Origin: Candidatus Sungiibacteriota bacterium
Lineage (GTDB): Bacteria > Patescibacteriota > Minisyncoccia > Sungbacterales > HO2-52-23
Assembly: GCA_016181585.1 (NCBI GenBank)
Contig: JACOYX010000002.1
Location: 1-37,912 of the forward strand
DNA: 37,912 nucleotides
Direction of reading: 5' to 3'
A program made the position numbers and the translations under genes. Positions 8,455-18,101 of the stretch are shown piece after piece (position 1 is the stretch's first letter; each line of letters begins with the position of its first letter). The notes under the pieces were generated by a model. That model searched no databases and was not told the origin of the DNA. It saw only the letters and a list, made by a program, of their open reading frames with translations.

Positions 8455-9267
8455 TTATATTTTCGTTAAAACTTCCGCACCTTCCCTTGTTACCGCCATC
8501 GTGTGCTCGAAGTGAGCGCCCAAACTGCCATCCGCCGTTTTAAAAGTCCATTGATCATCGGCAAGTATAACCCGCCAATCGCCGAGTGTCGCCATGGGTT
8601 CGATCGCAATCACCATATCTTCTTTAAGTTCAACGCCGCTGTACGGTTTTCCAAAGTTCGGAATCAAGGGATCCTCGTGAAGTTGGTACCCCACGCCATG
8701 CCCAGCTAGATCGCGGATAATACCCAGCTTGTCTTTTTTTAACCGCGCTTCAATCGCGGCGCCAATGTCGCCGATGTGCACTCCCGCGCGCACTGCTTGA
8801 ATACCGATATCAAGCGATTCTTTAGTCGCACGCATCAAACGTTCCGCTTCTTTCGAAATACTTCCCACCCCCACGGTAATTGCCATATCGGTGCACAGTG
8901 CGCCGTCCGGCCTTCCGTTTTGTTTTGCTATTCCTTCCCGCACCGGCCACCACATGCCGATGTCCAACCCCACTATATCACCTTCTTTTAAAATAGCATT
9001 TTTTCGAGGAATTGCGTGCACGATTTCATCATTTACTGAAATACAAAGGCTTGCCGGATATGGCCGGGAACTTCCCCGCGAAGCGTATCCTTTGAACGAA
9101 GGTACTCCGCCGGATTCTTGAATCATCTTTTCGCCCAAAAGATCAAGTTCATAAGTCGAAATACCGGCGGCTACCGCACCGGCAACGCGAGAAAGCACCT
9201 CTGCAAGACGTTTGCCGCCTTCCCGCAAAAGATCTATTTCTTGTTTGGTTTTTATGGTGATGGCCAT
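8455..9267 (-). CDS. map: Methionine aminopeptidase
   Basis: SVNDEIVHAIP, GDIVGLDIG..., TDMAITVGVG, GHGVGYQLHEDP, IAIEP, FEHT. Confidence 0.95.
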   Translation of the reverse strand: MAITIKTKQEIDLLREGGKRLAEVLSRVAGAVAAGISTYELDLLGEKMIQESGGVPSFKGYASRGSSRPYPASLCISVNDEIVHAIPRKNAILKEGDIVGLDIGMWWPVREGIAKQNGRPDGALCTDMAITVGVGSISKEAERLMRATKESLDIGIQAVRAGVHIGDIGAAIEARLKKDKLGIIRDLAGHGVGYQLHEDPLIPNFGKPYSGVELKEDMVIAIEPMATLGDWRVILADDQWTFKTADGSLGAHFEHTMAVTREGAEVLTKI

Positions 9268-9860
9268 ACTTCTTTCAACCTTTCTTTTAAAGCATTACTA
9301 AGTCGCGCCCATACTTCGCCCGGCGTGCCATTTCCATTTACATGAATAAGCCGCCCATCTTTTTTATAATAATCTATTATTGGAAAGACATGCTGTTCAA
9401 ACGATTTCATCCTATTTTTAATTGTTGACTCACTATCATCCGCTCTTCCGCGTAAAAGCAAACGTTTTGTTACCTCCGCTTCGTCTACATCTATGTAAAC
9501 TCCAATAGGAAGAGGACGTTTATGCGCTTCCATAACATCATCAAATGTTTTTGCTTCCATCAGCATACGCGGAGATCCATCGAGTATTAAATGCCGATTT
9601 GCAACTCCCTCTTCCACGAGTTCGCGAGTCCAAAGAAAAACAGTAAGCCAAAAAGGCACAAACTGACCACTTTCAAGAATGTGTTTAATAAAATCTGCTG
9701 TGGGATTATTTTTTTGGGCCAGTGTACGCAAAATCTTCCCTGTTTCGATGCGATACGCATCTTTCCCTAAATACTCGACCACGCGCACCACTTGTGTTCC
9801 TTTCCCTGAACCGGAACGCCCAAGAAACGTAATCGCTATTTTGTTGCTTAAATCTTCCAT
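9252..9860 (-). CDS. adk: Adenylate kinase
   Basis: P-loop GRSGSGKGTQ, LDGSPRM, LLLRGRADD; secY-adk-map context. Confidence 0.9.
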   Translation of the reverse strand: MEDLSNKIAITFLGRSGSGKGTQVVRVVEYLGKDAYRIETGKILRTLAQKNNPTADFIKHILESGQFVPFWLTVFLWTRELVEEGVANRHLILDGSPRMLMEAKTFDDVMEAHKRPLPIGVYIDVDEAEVTKRLLLRGRADDSESTIKNRMKSFEQHVFPIIDYYKKDGRLIHVNGNGTPGEVWARLSNALKERLKEVWPSP

Positions 9861-9912
9861 TGTTCTTTCATCACCTGTGAAAAAAATATATATGTGCCAA
9901 CTTGCTTATCAA

Positions 9913-11184
9913 TCACACTCCCTCATATTCCCTCATCACCAGCTGCGCATCAATCTGCTTTACCGTCTCCAACACCACCGACACCACAATCAAAAGCGCC
10001 GTCCCTCCCAACGCAAGCGACTGCACGTCGAAAACTGCACGGACAACAAGCGGCAGTACCGCAATAATACCGAGGAAAAGCCCGCCGGCAAGTGTAATGC
10101 GATTCAAAATATAATTTAAATATTCCGCCGTCGGGCGTCCGGGACGAATACCGGTAATAAACCCGCCCTGCTTTTGCAAGTTTTCTGAAATGGCATTGGC
10201 ATCAAAGGTAACTGCGGTATAAAAATAAGTGAACAGAAAAACAAGAAAAAAGTAGACAATGCCGTATATCCATTGATTATTGAAAATCTCTATCAAAAAT
10301 TTTGCCGCGCTTTGCACATAGGGATTACTTGCACCCGTAAGAAAACTTCCGATAAGTCCCGGAAACAAAATAATGGAAATGGCAAAAATGATCGGAATCA
10401 CTCCCGCTTGATTAACGCGAAGCGGAAGATGTGTCGAAACACCGCCATACATTTTCATACCGCGAATACGTTTTGCGTAAGAGACCGGAATATTGCGCTG
10501 TCCTTCGGACACCATCACCACTCCGGCAATCACCATCAGCCCGACAACGATAAACGCGAGATACGAAGGGATTTTTTCAGGACCGAAGGTAAAAAACTCC
10601 TGCTGAATACTGCGCGGAAGCGCGGAAACTATGCCCGCAAAAATAATCAGTGAAATACCATTGCCGATTCCCTTTTCAGAAATCAACTCTCCCAACCACA
10701 TTAAAAAGAGCGTGCCCGCAGTTGCCACGATCATGTTGGAAGCAAAGCCCCACACACTCAACGGGCCGATAACCTGCTGGCGCATAAGCAAAATCAAAAG
10801 GCCATAGGACTGCAAAAGCGCAAGCGGCACCGCAAGCAGGCGTGAATATTGATTAAACCGCGCACGCCCCGCCTCTCCTTCCTCTTGATACATTTCTTTA
10901 AAACGAGGAACGATCATCGTCATGAGCTGCATGATGATCGAAGCGGTAATGAAAGGTCCTACGCCAAGCATGACTATCGATAAATTGTCGAGCACGCCGC
11001 CGGAAAAGATATTGAGAAGTCCAAAAAACTGATTTCCTCCGATAAACGCTTTAAGCCGCATTGGATCCACTCCCGGCACGGGAATTGCCGCAGTAAGGCG
11101 GAACACCACCAAAACGCCAAAAATAAAAATTACCTTCTTGCGGAGGTCTGGTACGGTAAAAAGCAATGAAAGGCGTTTGAACAT
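9913..11184 (-). CDS. secY: Preprotein translocase subunit SecY
   Basis: IPVPGVD, FSGGVLDNLSIVMLGVGPFITASI, GIGNGISLIIFAGI, multi-TM. Confidence 0.97.
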   Translation of the reverse strand: MFKRLSLLFTVPDLRKKVIFIFGVLVVFRLTAAIPVPGVDPMRLKAFIGGNQFFGLLNIFSGGVLDNLSIVMLGVGPFITASIIMQLMTMIVPRFKEMYQEEGEAGRARFNQYSRLLAVPLALLQSYGLLILLMRQQVIGPLSVWGFASNMIVATAGTLFLMWLGELISEKGIGNGISLIIFAGIVSALPRSIQQEFFTFGPEKIPSYLAFIVVGLMVIAGVVMVSEGQRNIPVSYAKRIRGMKMYGGVSTHLPLRVNQAGVIPIIFAISIILFPGLIGSFLTGASNPYVQSAAKFLIEIFNNQWIYGIVYFFLVFLFTYFYTAVTFDANAISENLQKQGGFITGIRPGRPTAEYLNYILNRITLAGGLFLGIIAVLPLVVRAVFDVQSLALGGTALLIVVSVVLETVKQIDAQLVMREYEGV

Positions 11185-11199
11185 AAACGTTTATGTCTT

Positions 11200-11300
11200 A
11201 GACCTGCTGCTTAATTATTTTTCTACTGCAATCTTCATATTTTGGCTGTGGCTTTGCAAAAATTTCTCAACATATACCGCTTATATATGCTTCAAAAACG
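11200..11300 (+). mobile_element. Structured repeat element, copy B (right arm missing)
   Basis: AGACCT at 11200, TTCTACTGCAAT at the same 21-nt offset as A and C, then TATTTTGGCTG...AATTTCTCAACATATACC...TTCAAAAA aligning with A; CTT precedes it at 11197-11199. Confidence 0.55.
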
Positions 11301-11691
11301 CTTTGGAAAAAGAAACATCTTTAAATATAAATTTCTTTTTCGTGGATGCGCCTCCCCCTAAAATTTTTACTGCGGGGATGCGCCCTTTTACTTTACCAAT
11401 GAGTCCTTTTTTATACAACACTTCTGGATTTATTGTATCTCCCTCCTGAAACGATTTTTCCACAATACCAAAATTCACCGCCACCGGCTGGTTGCGATAT
11501 GACTTAAATTTATAACCCCGTAGTTTCGGAATCCGCTTGATAAGCGTACGCTCTTCTGGATGAAACTTGGCACCCGAACGCGCATGCTGACCTTTGGTGC
11601 CTCGACCGGAAAACGTACCACGTTTCCCTCCGCGCCCTATGCGAATCTCTTTTTTATTTTTATGGATTCTTTTTATCTGATGAAGCTGCAT
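11281..11691 (-). CDS. rplO: 50S ribosomal protein L15
   Basis: MQLHQIKRIHKNKKEIRIGRGGKRGTFSGRGTKGQHARSG. Confidence 0.93.
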   Translation of the reverse strand: MQLHQIKRIHKNKKEIRIGRGGKRGTFSGRGTKGQHARSGAKFHPEERTLIKRIPKLRGYKFKSYRNQPVAVNFGIVEKSFQEGDTINPEVLYKKGLIGKVKGRIPAVKILGGGASTKKKFIFKDVSFSKAFLKHI

Positions 11692-11696
11692 ATTAA

Positions 11697-11781
11697 ATAA
11701 ATTATGAATCAAGAATTATGAATCATGATAATGATAAATGGGAGCATTCTGAATTTTTACATAATTCATAATTCATGATTC
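11697..11781. repeat. Intergenic ATTCATGATTC-family repeat (rpsE/rplO junction)
   Basis: attatgaatcaagaattatgaatcatg ... ataattcataattcatgattc. Confidence 0.7.
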
Positions 11782-12260
11782 TATTTGAGTTTTCTTAATG
11801 CCGTCATCGTCGCCTGCGCATTGTTTAATTTGTTTGGCGTTCGGCCGAGAATTTTTGCGCTAAGATCCTTGATACCGCCCAAATCAGCAATAACACGGAT
11901 AGGACCGCCCGCCACAAGTCCTCTTCCTTCCCGCACCGGCTTCAAAAGCACCCTTGCGGCGGATACTTTACCTTCCACTGCATAAGGAATTGTTTTCGTT
12001 TTTGTCAGTGGTATATAAACTATTTCCTTTTTACCTAGCAAAACAGCCTTTTCAACGGCCGCCGCAACATCCACACCCTTTCCTACACCAAGGCCCACGC
12101 GTCCTTTGTGGTCGCCAATCACCACTGTCGCACGAAAACTAAAACGGCGTCCTCCTGCTACCACGCGGGTAGTGCGGCGCACATCGAGCACTTTTTGGTC
12201 AAATTCCGGCCGCTCGCGCTCCATTTTTTCTCCTCTTGGTTTTCTTTCTCTTGGTTTCAT
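11781..12260 (-). CDS. rpsE: 30S ribosomal protein S5
   Basis: FRATVVIGDHKGRVGLGVGKG, PIRVIADLGGIKDLSAKILG. Confidence 0.95.
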   Translation of the reverse strand: MKPRERKPRGEKMERERPEFDQKVLDVRRTTRVVAGGRRFSFRATVVIGDHKGRVGLGVGKGVDVAAAVEKAVLLGKKEIVYIPLTKTKTIPYAVEGKVSAARVLLKPVREGRGLVAGGPIRVIADLGGIKDLSAKILGRTPNKLNNAQATMTALRKLK

Positions 12261-12285
12261 AAATATAGTATCCAGTCGTTAGCGG

Positions 12286-12645
12286 CTAAAACTTAAGTTC
12301 TCCTTTTCGCGCACCTTCTGCGACCGCTCTTACAATACCGTGATAGTCATACCCGCCCCGGTCAAATACCACCGATGAAATTCCTTGTTCTTTTGCCTTT
12401 TTTGCGAGCAATGCCCCCAACGCTTCGCCGCGTTTCATTTTTGAATCTTTCTTTTTTGCGGCGCCAAGCTCCGAATCGCGCATGGCGACAATCGTTTTTC
12501 TTGCGGTATCGTCAATAATCTGAAGTTCAATATGCTTATTTGAACGAAATACGGAAAGCCGCGGACGATCTTTGGTGCCGATTATTTTAGCGCGGATTCT
12601 TTTATGCCGCCGGATTTTTAATTGTTGTTTTTTGATTTGATTCAT
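12286..12645 (-). CDS. rplR: 50S ribosomal protein L18
   Basis: RIRAKIIGTKDRPRLSVFRSNKHIELQIIDD, VVFDRGGYDYHGIVRAVAEGARKGELKF; true start MNQIKK. Confidence 0.95.
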   Translation of the reverse strand: MNQIKKQQLKIRRHKRIRAKIIGTKDRPRLSVFRSNKHIELQIIDDTARKTIVAMRDSELGAAKKKDSKMKRGEALGALLAKKAKEQGISSVVFDRGGYDYHGIVRAVAEGARKGELKF

Positions 12646-12801
12646 ATTCGCTTCGCTCAAATGTAAAATGTAAATGCTTGTTCCGTGCTACGATACGGGA
12701 CCAAAATGGAAAGTGATGCACCGGCGTCATCCCGAGGGCTTGTGCCCGAAGGATCTCCTTGTTATTTCGTGGGATCCTTCAGTCACTTCGTTCCTTCAGG
12801 A
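12642..12801. repeat. 160-bp direct repeat, copy 1
   Basis: Differs from 13325-13484 by one base (gggaccaaaa / gggactaaaa). Confidence 0.9.
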
Positions 12802-13328
12802 GCCTTCTTTCCTGCCTTTCGGCGAATCACTTCACCGCGATACCGGATTCCTTTTCCTTTATACGGTTCCGGCGGACGCAATCTCCGCACTTGCGCGGCT
12901 GTATCTCCCACAAGCTCTTTATCGATACCGTTCACCGTGATCGAATTTTTTTCAACTAAAAATTTTATTCCTTGGGGAGCCCTAAAGCGCACCGGATGAG
13001 AAAAACCAAGCTGTAAGACAAGGGTATCCCCTTCGACATTTGCGCGATACCCCACCCCCTCAAAATCAAGTTTTTTTTCAAAGCCGGAAGTAACTCCGGA
13101 AATCATGTTTGCAATAAGCGAGCGGGTAAGCCCCCACAATGCGGATGTTTTTTTGGATTCTTTTCGCGGTATTACCGACAAAAACCCTTCTTCCGATTTA
13201 AGACCCATAAAGGGATGAAAGACGCGAGTAAGCTCCCCTTTCGGCCCCTTTACGGAAACTTCAAATTCCGTGAACGTTATGTTCACTCCAGAAGGCACAG
13301 CAATTGGTTTTTTTCCAATACGACTCAT
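12783..13328 (-). CDS. rplF: 50S ribosomal protein L6
   Basis: MSRIGKKPIAVPSGVNITF, PEPYKGKGIRYRGEVIRRKAGKK. Confidence 0.95.
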   Translation of the reverse strand: MSRIGKKPIAVPSGVNITFTEFEVSVKGPKGELTRVFHPFMGLKSEEGFLSVIPRKESKKTSALWGLTRSLIANMISGVTSGFEKKLDFEGVGYRANVEGDTLVLQLGFSHPVRFRAPQGIKFLVEKNSITVNGIDKELVGDTAAQVRRLRPPEPYKGKGIRYRGEVIRRKAGKKAPEGTK

Positions 13329-13484
13329 ATTCGCTTCGCTCAAATGTAAAATGTAAATGCTTGTTCCGTGCTACGATACGGGACTAAAATGGAAAGTGAT
13401 GCACCGGCGTCATCCCGAGGGCTTGTGCCCGAAGGATCTCCTTGTTATTTCGTGGGATCCTTCAGTCACTTCGTTCCTTCAGGA
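13325..13484. repeat. 160-bp direct repeat, copy 2
   Basis: See 12642-12801. Confidence 0.9.
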
Positions 13485-13513
13485 CATTTTGACTTTTAAA
13501 TTTTGAATTTTTA

Positions 13514-13897
13514 TTACCATATCTCCGCGATTAATTCTCCTCCTACTTTTTCTTTCCTTGCTTCATCGCTTGCCAACACACCCTTTGGTGTAGAGACAAA
13601 CAATACGCCGCCGCGAGGTGAAACCTGCAATTCTTTATACGACATATATAATCGTCGGCTCGGTTTGGAAATCAGCCGTACATCGTGCATGAGAGGATCT
13701 CCTTCCCGGTACTGCAAAACCAGCTCAAGTGTTTTCTTTATTCGTTTCCCTTTCCGTTCAACGCCTCCTATATACCCCTTTCGCTCAAGAGCTTTTGCAA
13801 TTTCGTGCTTATATTTTGAATAAGGAAATTGCACGGTCTCATGGCCGGCGCGTTGCGCGTTTTTTATTCGTATAAACATATCTGAAATTGGATCCAT
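13514..13897 (-). CDS. rpsH: 30S ribosomal protein S8
   Basis: DPISDMFIRIKNAQRAGHETV, RRLYMSYKELQVSPRGGVLFVSTPKGVLASDEAR. Confidence 0.95.
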   Translation of the reverse strand: MDPISDMFIRIKNAQRAGHETVQFPYSKYKHEIAKALERKGYIGGVERKGKRIKKTLELVLQYREGDPLMHDVRLISKPSRRLYMSYKELQVSPRGGVLFVSTPKGVLASDEARKEKVGGELIAEIW

Positions 13898-13912
13898 ATT
13901 CGCTTTGCTCAA

Positions 13913-14034
13913 ATTAAAAATGTAAATGCTTGTCCCGTGCTACGATACGGGATCAAAATGAAAAATTATGGTATTCCGGCAAGCCGGAATGAATTTATAT
14001 TTTTCATCTTGATTTTTAAACTTTACATTTTACC
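13913..14034. repeat. Intergenic repeat with hairpins (rpsN/rpsH junction)
   Basis: CCCGTGCTACGATACGGG hairpin and GGTATTCCGGCAAGCCGGAATGAATTTATAT hairpin module. Confidence 0.65.
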
Positions 14035-14220
14035 TCACCAGCTTGATTTTCTTATTCCCGGAATTTCTCCGCGGTTCGCCATTTCCCGAAAACAAATTCT
14101 GCACAAATCAAAATCCCGCATATACCCCCGCTTTCTGCCGCAACGCGCGCATCGGCGCACGACACGGGATTTGAATTTAGGTTTTTTTAACGCTCTTGCA
14201 ATAACGGATTGTTTGGCCAT
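14035..14220 (-). CDS. rpsN: 30S ribosomal protein S14, zinc-binding type
   Basis: 61 aa, [30 protein letters not shown]. Confidence 0.95.
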   Translation of the reverse strand: MAKQSVIARALKKPKFKSRVVRRCARCGRKRGYMRDFDLCRICFREMANRGEIPGIRKSSW

Positions 14221-14226
14221 ACGAAA

Positions 14227-14760
14227 TTATTTTAGGGGGAACCCGATTAATTTTAGCAATTCCAAACCCTCTTCTTTGGTGCGCGCAGTGGTAACAACAG
14301 TAACTTCCAGTCCGAATAAAAAGCGATAATCTTCACCTATCATCTCGGGAAATACTATATTCTCTTTTACGCCTACAGTCAAGTTTCCTTTAGGATCTAC
14401 GGAACGTATAGAAAGACCCTGAAAATCGCGTACGCGAGGAAGCGTGATCCGAGTAAACCTCGTCAAAAAATCATACATGCGCTTGCCGCGAATCGTTACT
14501 TGATAACCGATAACGAGCCCTTTTCGCGTTTTAAAAGAAGCAATGGCTTTTTTGGCGGGACGCGGCGAAGGTTTTTGCCCGGTGATGAGAGTGAGAAATT
14601 TCACTACTTCCAGCCGGTCTTTCTCGTCGCGAAATCGTCCCACGCCGCAGTTGACCACCACTTTTTCGACACGCGGAACTTCCATGCTATTTTTGTAGCC
14701 GAATTTTTCTCGCATTGCCGGCACTATTTTTTTTGTGTATTGTTCTTGGAGTATCGTCAT
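14227..14760 (-). CDS. rplE: 50S ribosomal protein L5
   Basis: NSMEVPRVEKVVVNCGVG, TGQKPSPRPAKKAIASFKTRKG. Confidence 0.95.
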   Translation of the reverse strand: MTILQEQYTKKIVPAMREKFGYKNSMEVPRVEKVVVNCGVGRFRDEKDRLEVVKFLTLITGQKPSPRPAKKAIASFKTRKGLVIGYQVTIRGKRMYDFLTRFTRITLPRVRDFQGLSIRSVDPKGNLTVGVKENIVFPEMIGEDYRFLFGLEVTVVTTARTKEEGLELLKLIGFPLK

Positions 14761-14795
14761 CGCTTCGCTTAAAATTTAAAATGCAAATATCAAAA

Positions 14796-15104
14796 TTAGG
14801 TTTCTTGTCCGCATTTTTTGCACACTCGTATCTTGGCTCCGGAATCGTTAACCCTATACCCTATTCGTGCCGCTTTTCCGCATTTTTTGCAAACAATCAT
14901 AACGCGCGAGGCAGTAAAAGCCGCTGGCACCAATATAACTTCGCCTTTTTTGCCTTGCTGGCGCGGACGCATATGTTTCTTTTTCAAATTCAGCCCTTCG
15001 ATCACAATCTTTTCTTCATCACGCAAAATAGACAGGATGGTTCCCTGCTTTCCTTTATCATTGCCGGAAATTATTTTTACTTGATCGCCTTTCTTCAGTT
15101 TCAT
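14796..15104 (-). CDS. rplX: 50S ribosomal protein L24 with C-terminal CxxC...CxxC
   Basis: LKKGDQVKIISGNDKGKQGTILSI; CKKCGKAARIGYRVNDSGAKIRVCKKCG. Confidence 0.95.
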   Translation of the reverse strand: MKLKKGDQVKIISGNDKGKQGTILSILRDEEKIVIEGLNLKKKHMRPRQQGKKGEVILVPAAFTASRVMIVCKKCGKAARIGYRVNDSGAKIRVCKKCGQET

Positions 15105-15109
15105 AATAA

Positions 15110-15475
15110 TTATACTACTTCCGATGCCAGCGAAACTATTTTTGTAAATCCGCGCTCACGGAGCTCCCGTGCAACCGGCCCGAATATGCGACCTCCTTTA
15201 GGTTCAATACCGTCTAAAATCACTGCCGCGTTGTCATCAAACCGCACATACGAACCGTCTTTTCGGCGAAGCGCGGCGCGAGTTCGCACAATCACCGCTT
15301 TTACCACATCTTTCTTTTTTACCGCCTTTCGCGGTTCGGCAATCTTGACGGATGCCACGATCACATCCCCTATGCTGGCATATCTGCGCCGAGTCGCCCC
15401 CAAAACCTTAAACACCTGAAGCAATTTCGCTCCGGAGTTATCGGCAACTTTTAACATTGTTCTTGGTTGAATCAT
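15110..15475 (-). CDS. rplN: 50S ribosomal protein L14 (start at MIQPRTML)
   Basis: [26 protein letters not shown]; the longer ORF start lies in an intergenic repeat. Confidence 0.95.
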   Translation of the reverse strand: MIQPRTMLKVADNSGAKLLQVFKVLGATRRRYASIGDVIVASVKIAEPRKAVKKKDVVKAVIVRTRAALRRKDGSYVRFDDNAAVILDGIEPKGGRIFGPVARELRERGFTKIVSLASEVV

Positions 15476-15572
15476 GAATAATGAATCAAGAATTATGAAG
15501 CAAGAATTATGAAGCATGCGAATTAAAATTTTCCGCATTTCCCATGATTCACGATGCATGCTTCATGATTCT
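15470..15572. repeat. Intergenic ATTCATGATTC-family repeat (rpsQ/rplN junction)
   Basis: aatcatgaataatgaatcaagaattatgaagc ... catgattcacgatgcatgcttcatgattc. Confidence 0.75.
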
Positions 15573-15580
15573 CTCTCAAT

Positions 15581-15850
15581 TTATTTACTTTCCTCAACTT
15601 CCGCTTCAGCTACTATAGGTCTTTTCACAAGCCCCGCTACTTTCCACCGTTTCTCCTTAGACATCGGTTTTGTCTCTTCAATAACTACTGTATCACCCGC
15701 TTTAAATTCTCCTTTTTCGTCGTGCGCCTTGAATTTTTTTGAAACGCGGTAATATTTCAAGTACTTTGGGTGCTTTCGAAGACGGTCTATTCGTACCACT
15801 ACCGTTTTTTGCATTTTATCCGATACGATTGTTCCTTTGAGTTTTCTCAT
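15581..15850 (-). CDS. rpsQ: 30S ribosomal protein S17
   Basis: LKGTIVSDKMQKTVVVRIDRLRKHPKYLKYYRVSKKFKAHDE. Confidence 0.95.
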   Translation of the reverse strand: MRKLKGTIVSDKMQKTVVVRIDRLRKHPKYLKYYRVSKKFKAHDEKGEFKAGDTVVIEETKPMSKEKRWKVAGLVKRPIVAEAEVEESK

Positions 15851-15920
15851 AAGTATAGTGCCCAGCCATTAGCGGCTAGCCATAAAAACAGTTCTCCTTA
15901 ACTATCCTTGTGGCTAGCTA

Positions 15921-16103
15921 CTAGTCGTTCTTAAGCAAAGTCATTATTCTTGCGATATCTTTTTTGATGCCGGCAATTTCTTTTACGTTTTTCTGCTTCC
16001 CTTGACTCAATGCGAATCGCAAATCATCAATGCGCGTGCGATCCTCCGCAAGCGTTGCATTGAGTTCATCTTTCGATTTTTGTTTTAATTCCGCAAATTT
16101 CAT
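15921..16103 (-). CDS. rpmC: 50S ribosomal protein L29
   Basis: MKFAELKQKSKDELNATLAEDRTRIDDLRFALSQGKQKNVKEIAGIKKDIARI. Confidence 0.93.
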   Translation of the reverse strand: MKFAELKQKSKDELNATLAEDRTRIDDLRFALSQGKQKNVKEIAGIKKDIARIMTLLKND

Positions 16104-16117
16104 AAATAATCTCTGTC

Positions 16118-16522
16118 TTATTTTTTAACAAATTTAGTTTTTATCGGAAGCTTATGCGCCGCAAGCCGCATCGCCTCATGGGCGATTTCCTCCGTCACTC
16201 CATCCATTTCAAAAAGTATCCGCCCCGGGCGCACCACCGCGACATAGTGATCCACAGCCCCTTTGCCTCCTCCAAGCGTTACTTCCGGCGGTTTTCTGGT
16301 AATCGGTTTGTCGGGAAAAATACGAATCCAAATTTTACCTCCCCGCGCGATATAGCGCGTCATCGCACGGCGTGATGCCTCGATTTGGCGTGCAGTAATC
16401 CAGCAAGGCTCCATAGCCTTTAGTCCGTATGATCCCATGGCGACAGTCGTTCCACGCGTATCAACACTGCGCGGCGCGGCTTTTTGCCATTTTCGATGTT
16501 TTACTTTTGCCGGTTGTAACAT
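16118..16522 (-). CDS. rplP: 50S ribosomal protein L16
   Basis: [51 protein letters not shown]. Confidence 0.95.
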   Translation of the reverse strand: MLQPAKVKHRKWQKAAPRSVDTRGTTVAMGSYGLKAMEPCWITARQIEASRRAMTRYIARGGKIWIRIFPDKPITRKPPEVTLGGGKGAVDHYVAVVRPGRILFEMDGVTEEIAHEAMRLAAHKLPIKTKFVKK

Positions 16523-16530
16523 GTTCGCTT

Positions 16531-17202
16531 TTATTTTTCTTCAAACACTTCTCCTTTATAAATCCAGACTTTAATACCTACCGTCCCATAAGTGGTGTAC
16601 GCTGTTTTTTCCGCATAGTCAATATCCGCACGGAGCGTCTGCAGGGGAATCCTGCCGCGCTTCATCCATTCCACGCGTGCTATGTCGTTGCCGTCGAGAC
16701 GCCCTTTTATCAAAATTTTAACCCCCTTCACTTCTCGCATCCCTGCGGTTTTTTCGATGGACTGCTTCAGCACACGGCGATATGGCATTCTTTTTTCTAT
16801 TGAATCGGCTATCATCTGTCCTACAATAGCCGCATGTGTTTCCGGCGAGCGGACTTCTTCAATCGTCAGCTTGAGTTCTCGCTTCTCCGGAACCCGTCCT
16901 ACGCGCTTCCAGATTTTGATAATCATTTTCTCGATTTCTTTTTTTAAATTTTCCGCCCCCTCTCCCCCGCGCCCGATCAAAAGCCCGGGGCGCGCTGTTT
17001 TTATAATAATATGCAGTATGTTTGGCGAACGCTCGATTTCTATCACCTCGATATGCATCTGGCGCAGTTTTTTGTCGAGCCATTCACGCAGAATCATATC
17101 CTCGCGCAAATACTCCCTGAATTTCTTCAGATTAAACCAGCGTGATTTCCACGTTTTTGTCTGTCCTATGCGAAATATGTATGGGTGAACTCGATGGGTC
17201 AT
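16531..17202 (-). CDS. rpsC: 30S ribosomal protein S3
   Basis: [68 protein letters not shown]. Confidence 0.95.
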   Translation of the reverse strand: MTHRVHPYIFRIGQTKTWKSRWFNLKKFREYLREDMILREWLDKKLRQMHIEVIEIERSPNILHIIIKTARPGLLIGRGGEGAENLKKEIEKMIIKIWKRVGRVPEKRELKLTIEEVRSPETHAAIVGQMIADSIEKRMPYRRVLKQSIEKTAGMREVKGVKILIKGRLDGNDIARVEWMKRGRIPLQTLRADIDYAEKTAYTTYGTVGIKVWIYKGEVFEEK

Positions 17203-17330
17203 AAAAAATTTAAACTGTAAAAATCAAAATGTAAAATTACGGTATTCCGGCTTGCCGGAATGAATTTATATGATTTTGCATTTTACATTGTCATTTTTCA
17301 TTTTGATTTTTAAACTTTACATTTCCTGCA
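17203..17330. repeat. Intergenic repeat with hairpin (rplV/rpsC junction)
   Basis: GTAAAATTACGGTATTCCGGCTTGCCGGAATGAATTTATAT plus TTTTACATTGTCATTTTTCATTTTGATTTTTAAACTTTACATTT. Confidence 0.7.
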
Positions 17331-17665
17331 GCCTTGTTTTCGGCAAGCACTATTGAAATATGGCTCATTCGCTTGCGAATCATAGCCGCACGTCCGAACG
17401 CTCTTGCACGCGTGCGCTTGAGCACCGGCCCCGCACCCACTGCAATATCCTGAATATATAATCCCTGCTCTTCAATCGAAAAATTATGCTTCGCATTGGC
17501 AATCGCCGAGTGCAAAAGCTTTGCGATCGGCAAAGAAGCGTGCTTCGGATGATGAGCAAGTTCAGTTTCCGCGTGCGCCACTTCCATTCCTTTAATCAAA
17601 TTTGCAACCAATCTGACTTTTCGCGGGGAAATATGAATATATTTTGATTTTGCAATAATTTCCAT
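17291..17665 (-). CDS. rplV: 50S ribosomal protein L22 with repeat-encoded tail NVKFKNQNEK
   Basis: YIHISPRKVRLVANLIKGM, LKRTRARAFGRAAMIRKRMSHISIVL. Confidence 0.95.
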   Translation of the reverse strand: MEIIAKSKYIHISPRKVRLVANLIKGMEVAHAETELAHHPKHASLPIAKLLHSAIANAKHNFSIEEQGLYIQDIAVGAGPVLKRTRARAFGRAAMIRKRMSHISIVLAENKAAGNVKFKNQNEK

Positions 17666-17685
17666 AATAGTATATCAACTAGCAA

Positions 17686-18009
17686 CTATTTTTTTACTTC
17701 TTTTGCCGGCTCCTTAGGACCTTCTGCCGCCTTCAATTCCAATTCGCGTTGCATACGGCCTCCGTGGCGGATGAATTTCCGCGTAGGAGAAAACTCTCCC
17801 AGCCGATGTCCTACCATATCTTCCATAATGCGTACATCAATAAAGGCTTTTCCGTTATGTACGGCAAAGAGATAACCGATCATTTCCGGAGTGATCGTGG
17901 AATTGCGAGCCCATGTTTTAATAGCCGTCTTGCTACCGGGCGAAACTCTCTGCATATGCTTTGTAATTGCAGGGTGTATAAACGGACCTTTTTTTAAACT
18001 TCGTGACAT
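17686..18009 (-). CDS. rpsS: 30S ribosomal protein S19
   Basis: MSRSLKKGPFIHPAITKHMQRV, HNGKAFIDVRIMEDMVGHRLGEFSPTRKF. Confidence 0.95.
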   Translation of the reverse strand: MSRSLKKGPFIHPAITKHMQRVSPGSKTAIKTWARNSTITPEMIGYLFAVHNGKAFIDVRIMEDMVGHRLGEFSPTRKFIRHGGRMQRELELKAAEGPKEPAKEVKK

Positions 18010-18019
18010 ATCAATTCAA

Positions 18020-18101
18020 TTAATTATGAATCAAGAATTATGAATTATGGAAATTAATTTTTTGCATTTCCCGTGATTCGTAATTCATGCTTCATGATGC
18101 T
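18020..18101. repeat. Intergenic ATTCATGATTC-family repeat (rplB/rpsS junction)
   Basis: aattatgaatcaagaattatgaattatgg ... cgtgattcgtaattcatgcttcatgatgc. Confidence 0.75.

Noticed and set aside
11281-12260. Missing rpmD (L30) as a surprising gene loss
   Set aside because: Absence of L30 is, to my knowledge, typical of CPR genomes, so it is supporting taxonomy rather than novelty.
13329-13343. Shared N-terminal MSEANM/MSKANM in L18, L6 and S8 as a conserved peptide
   Set aside because: Artefact of ORF calls extending into the common upstream repeat (gagcgaagcgaatATG); the true starts are the second Met in each.
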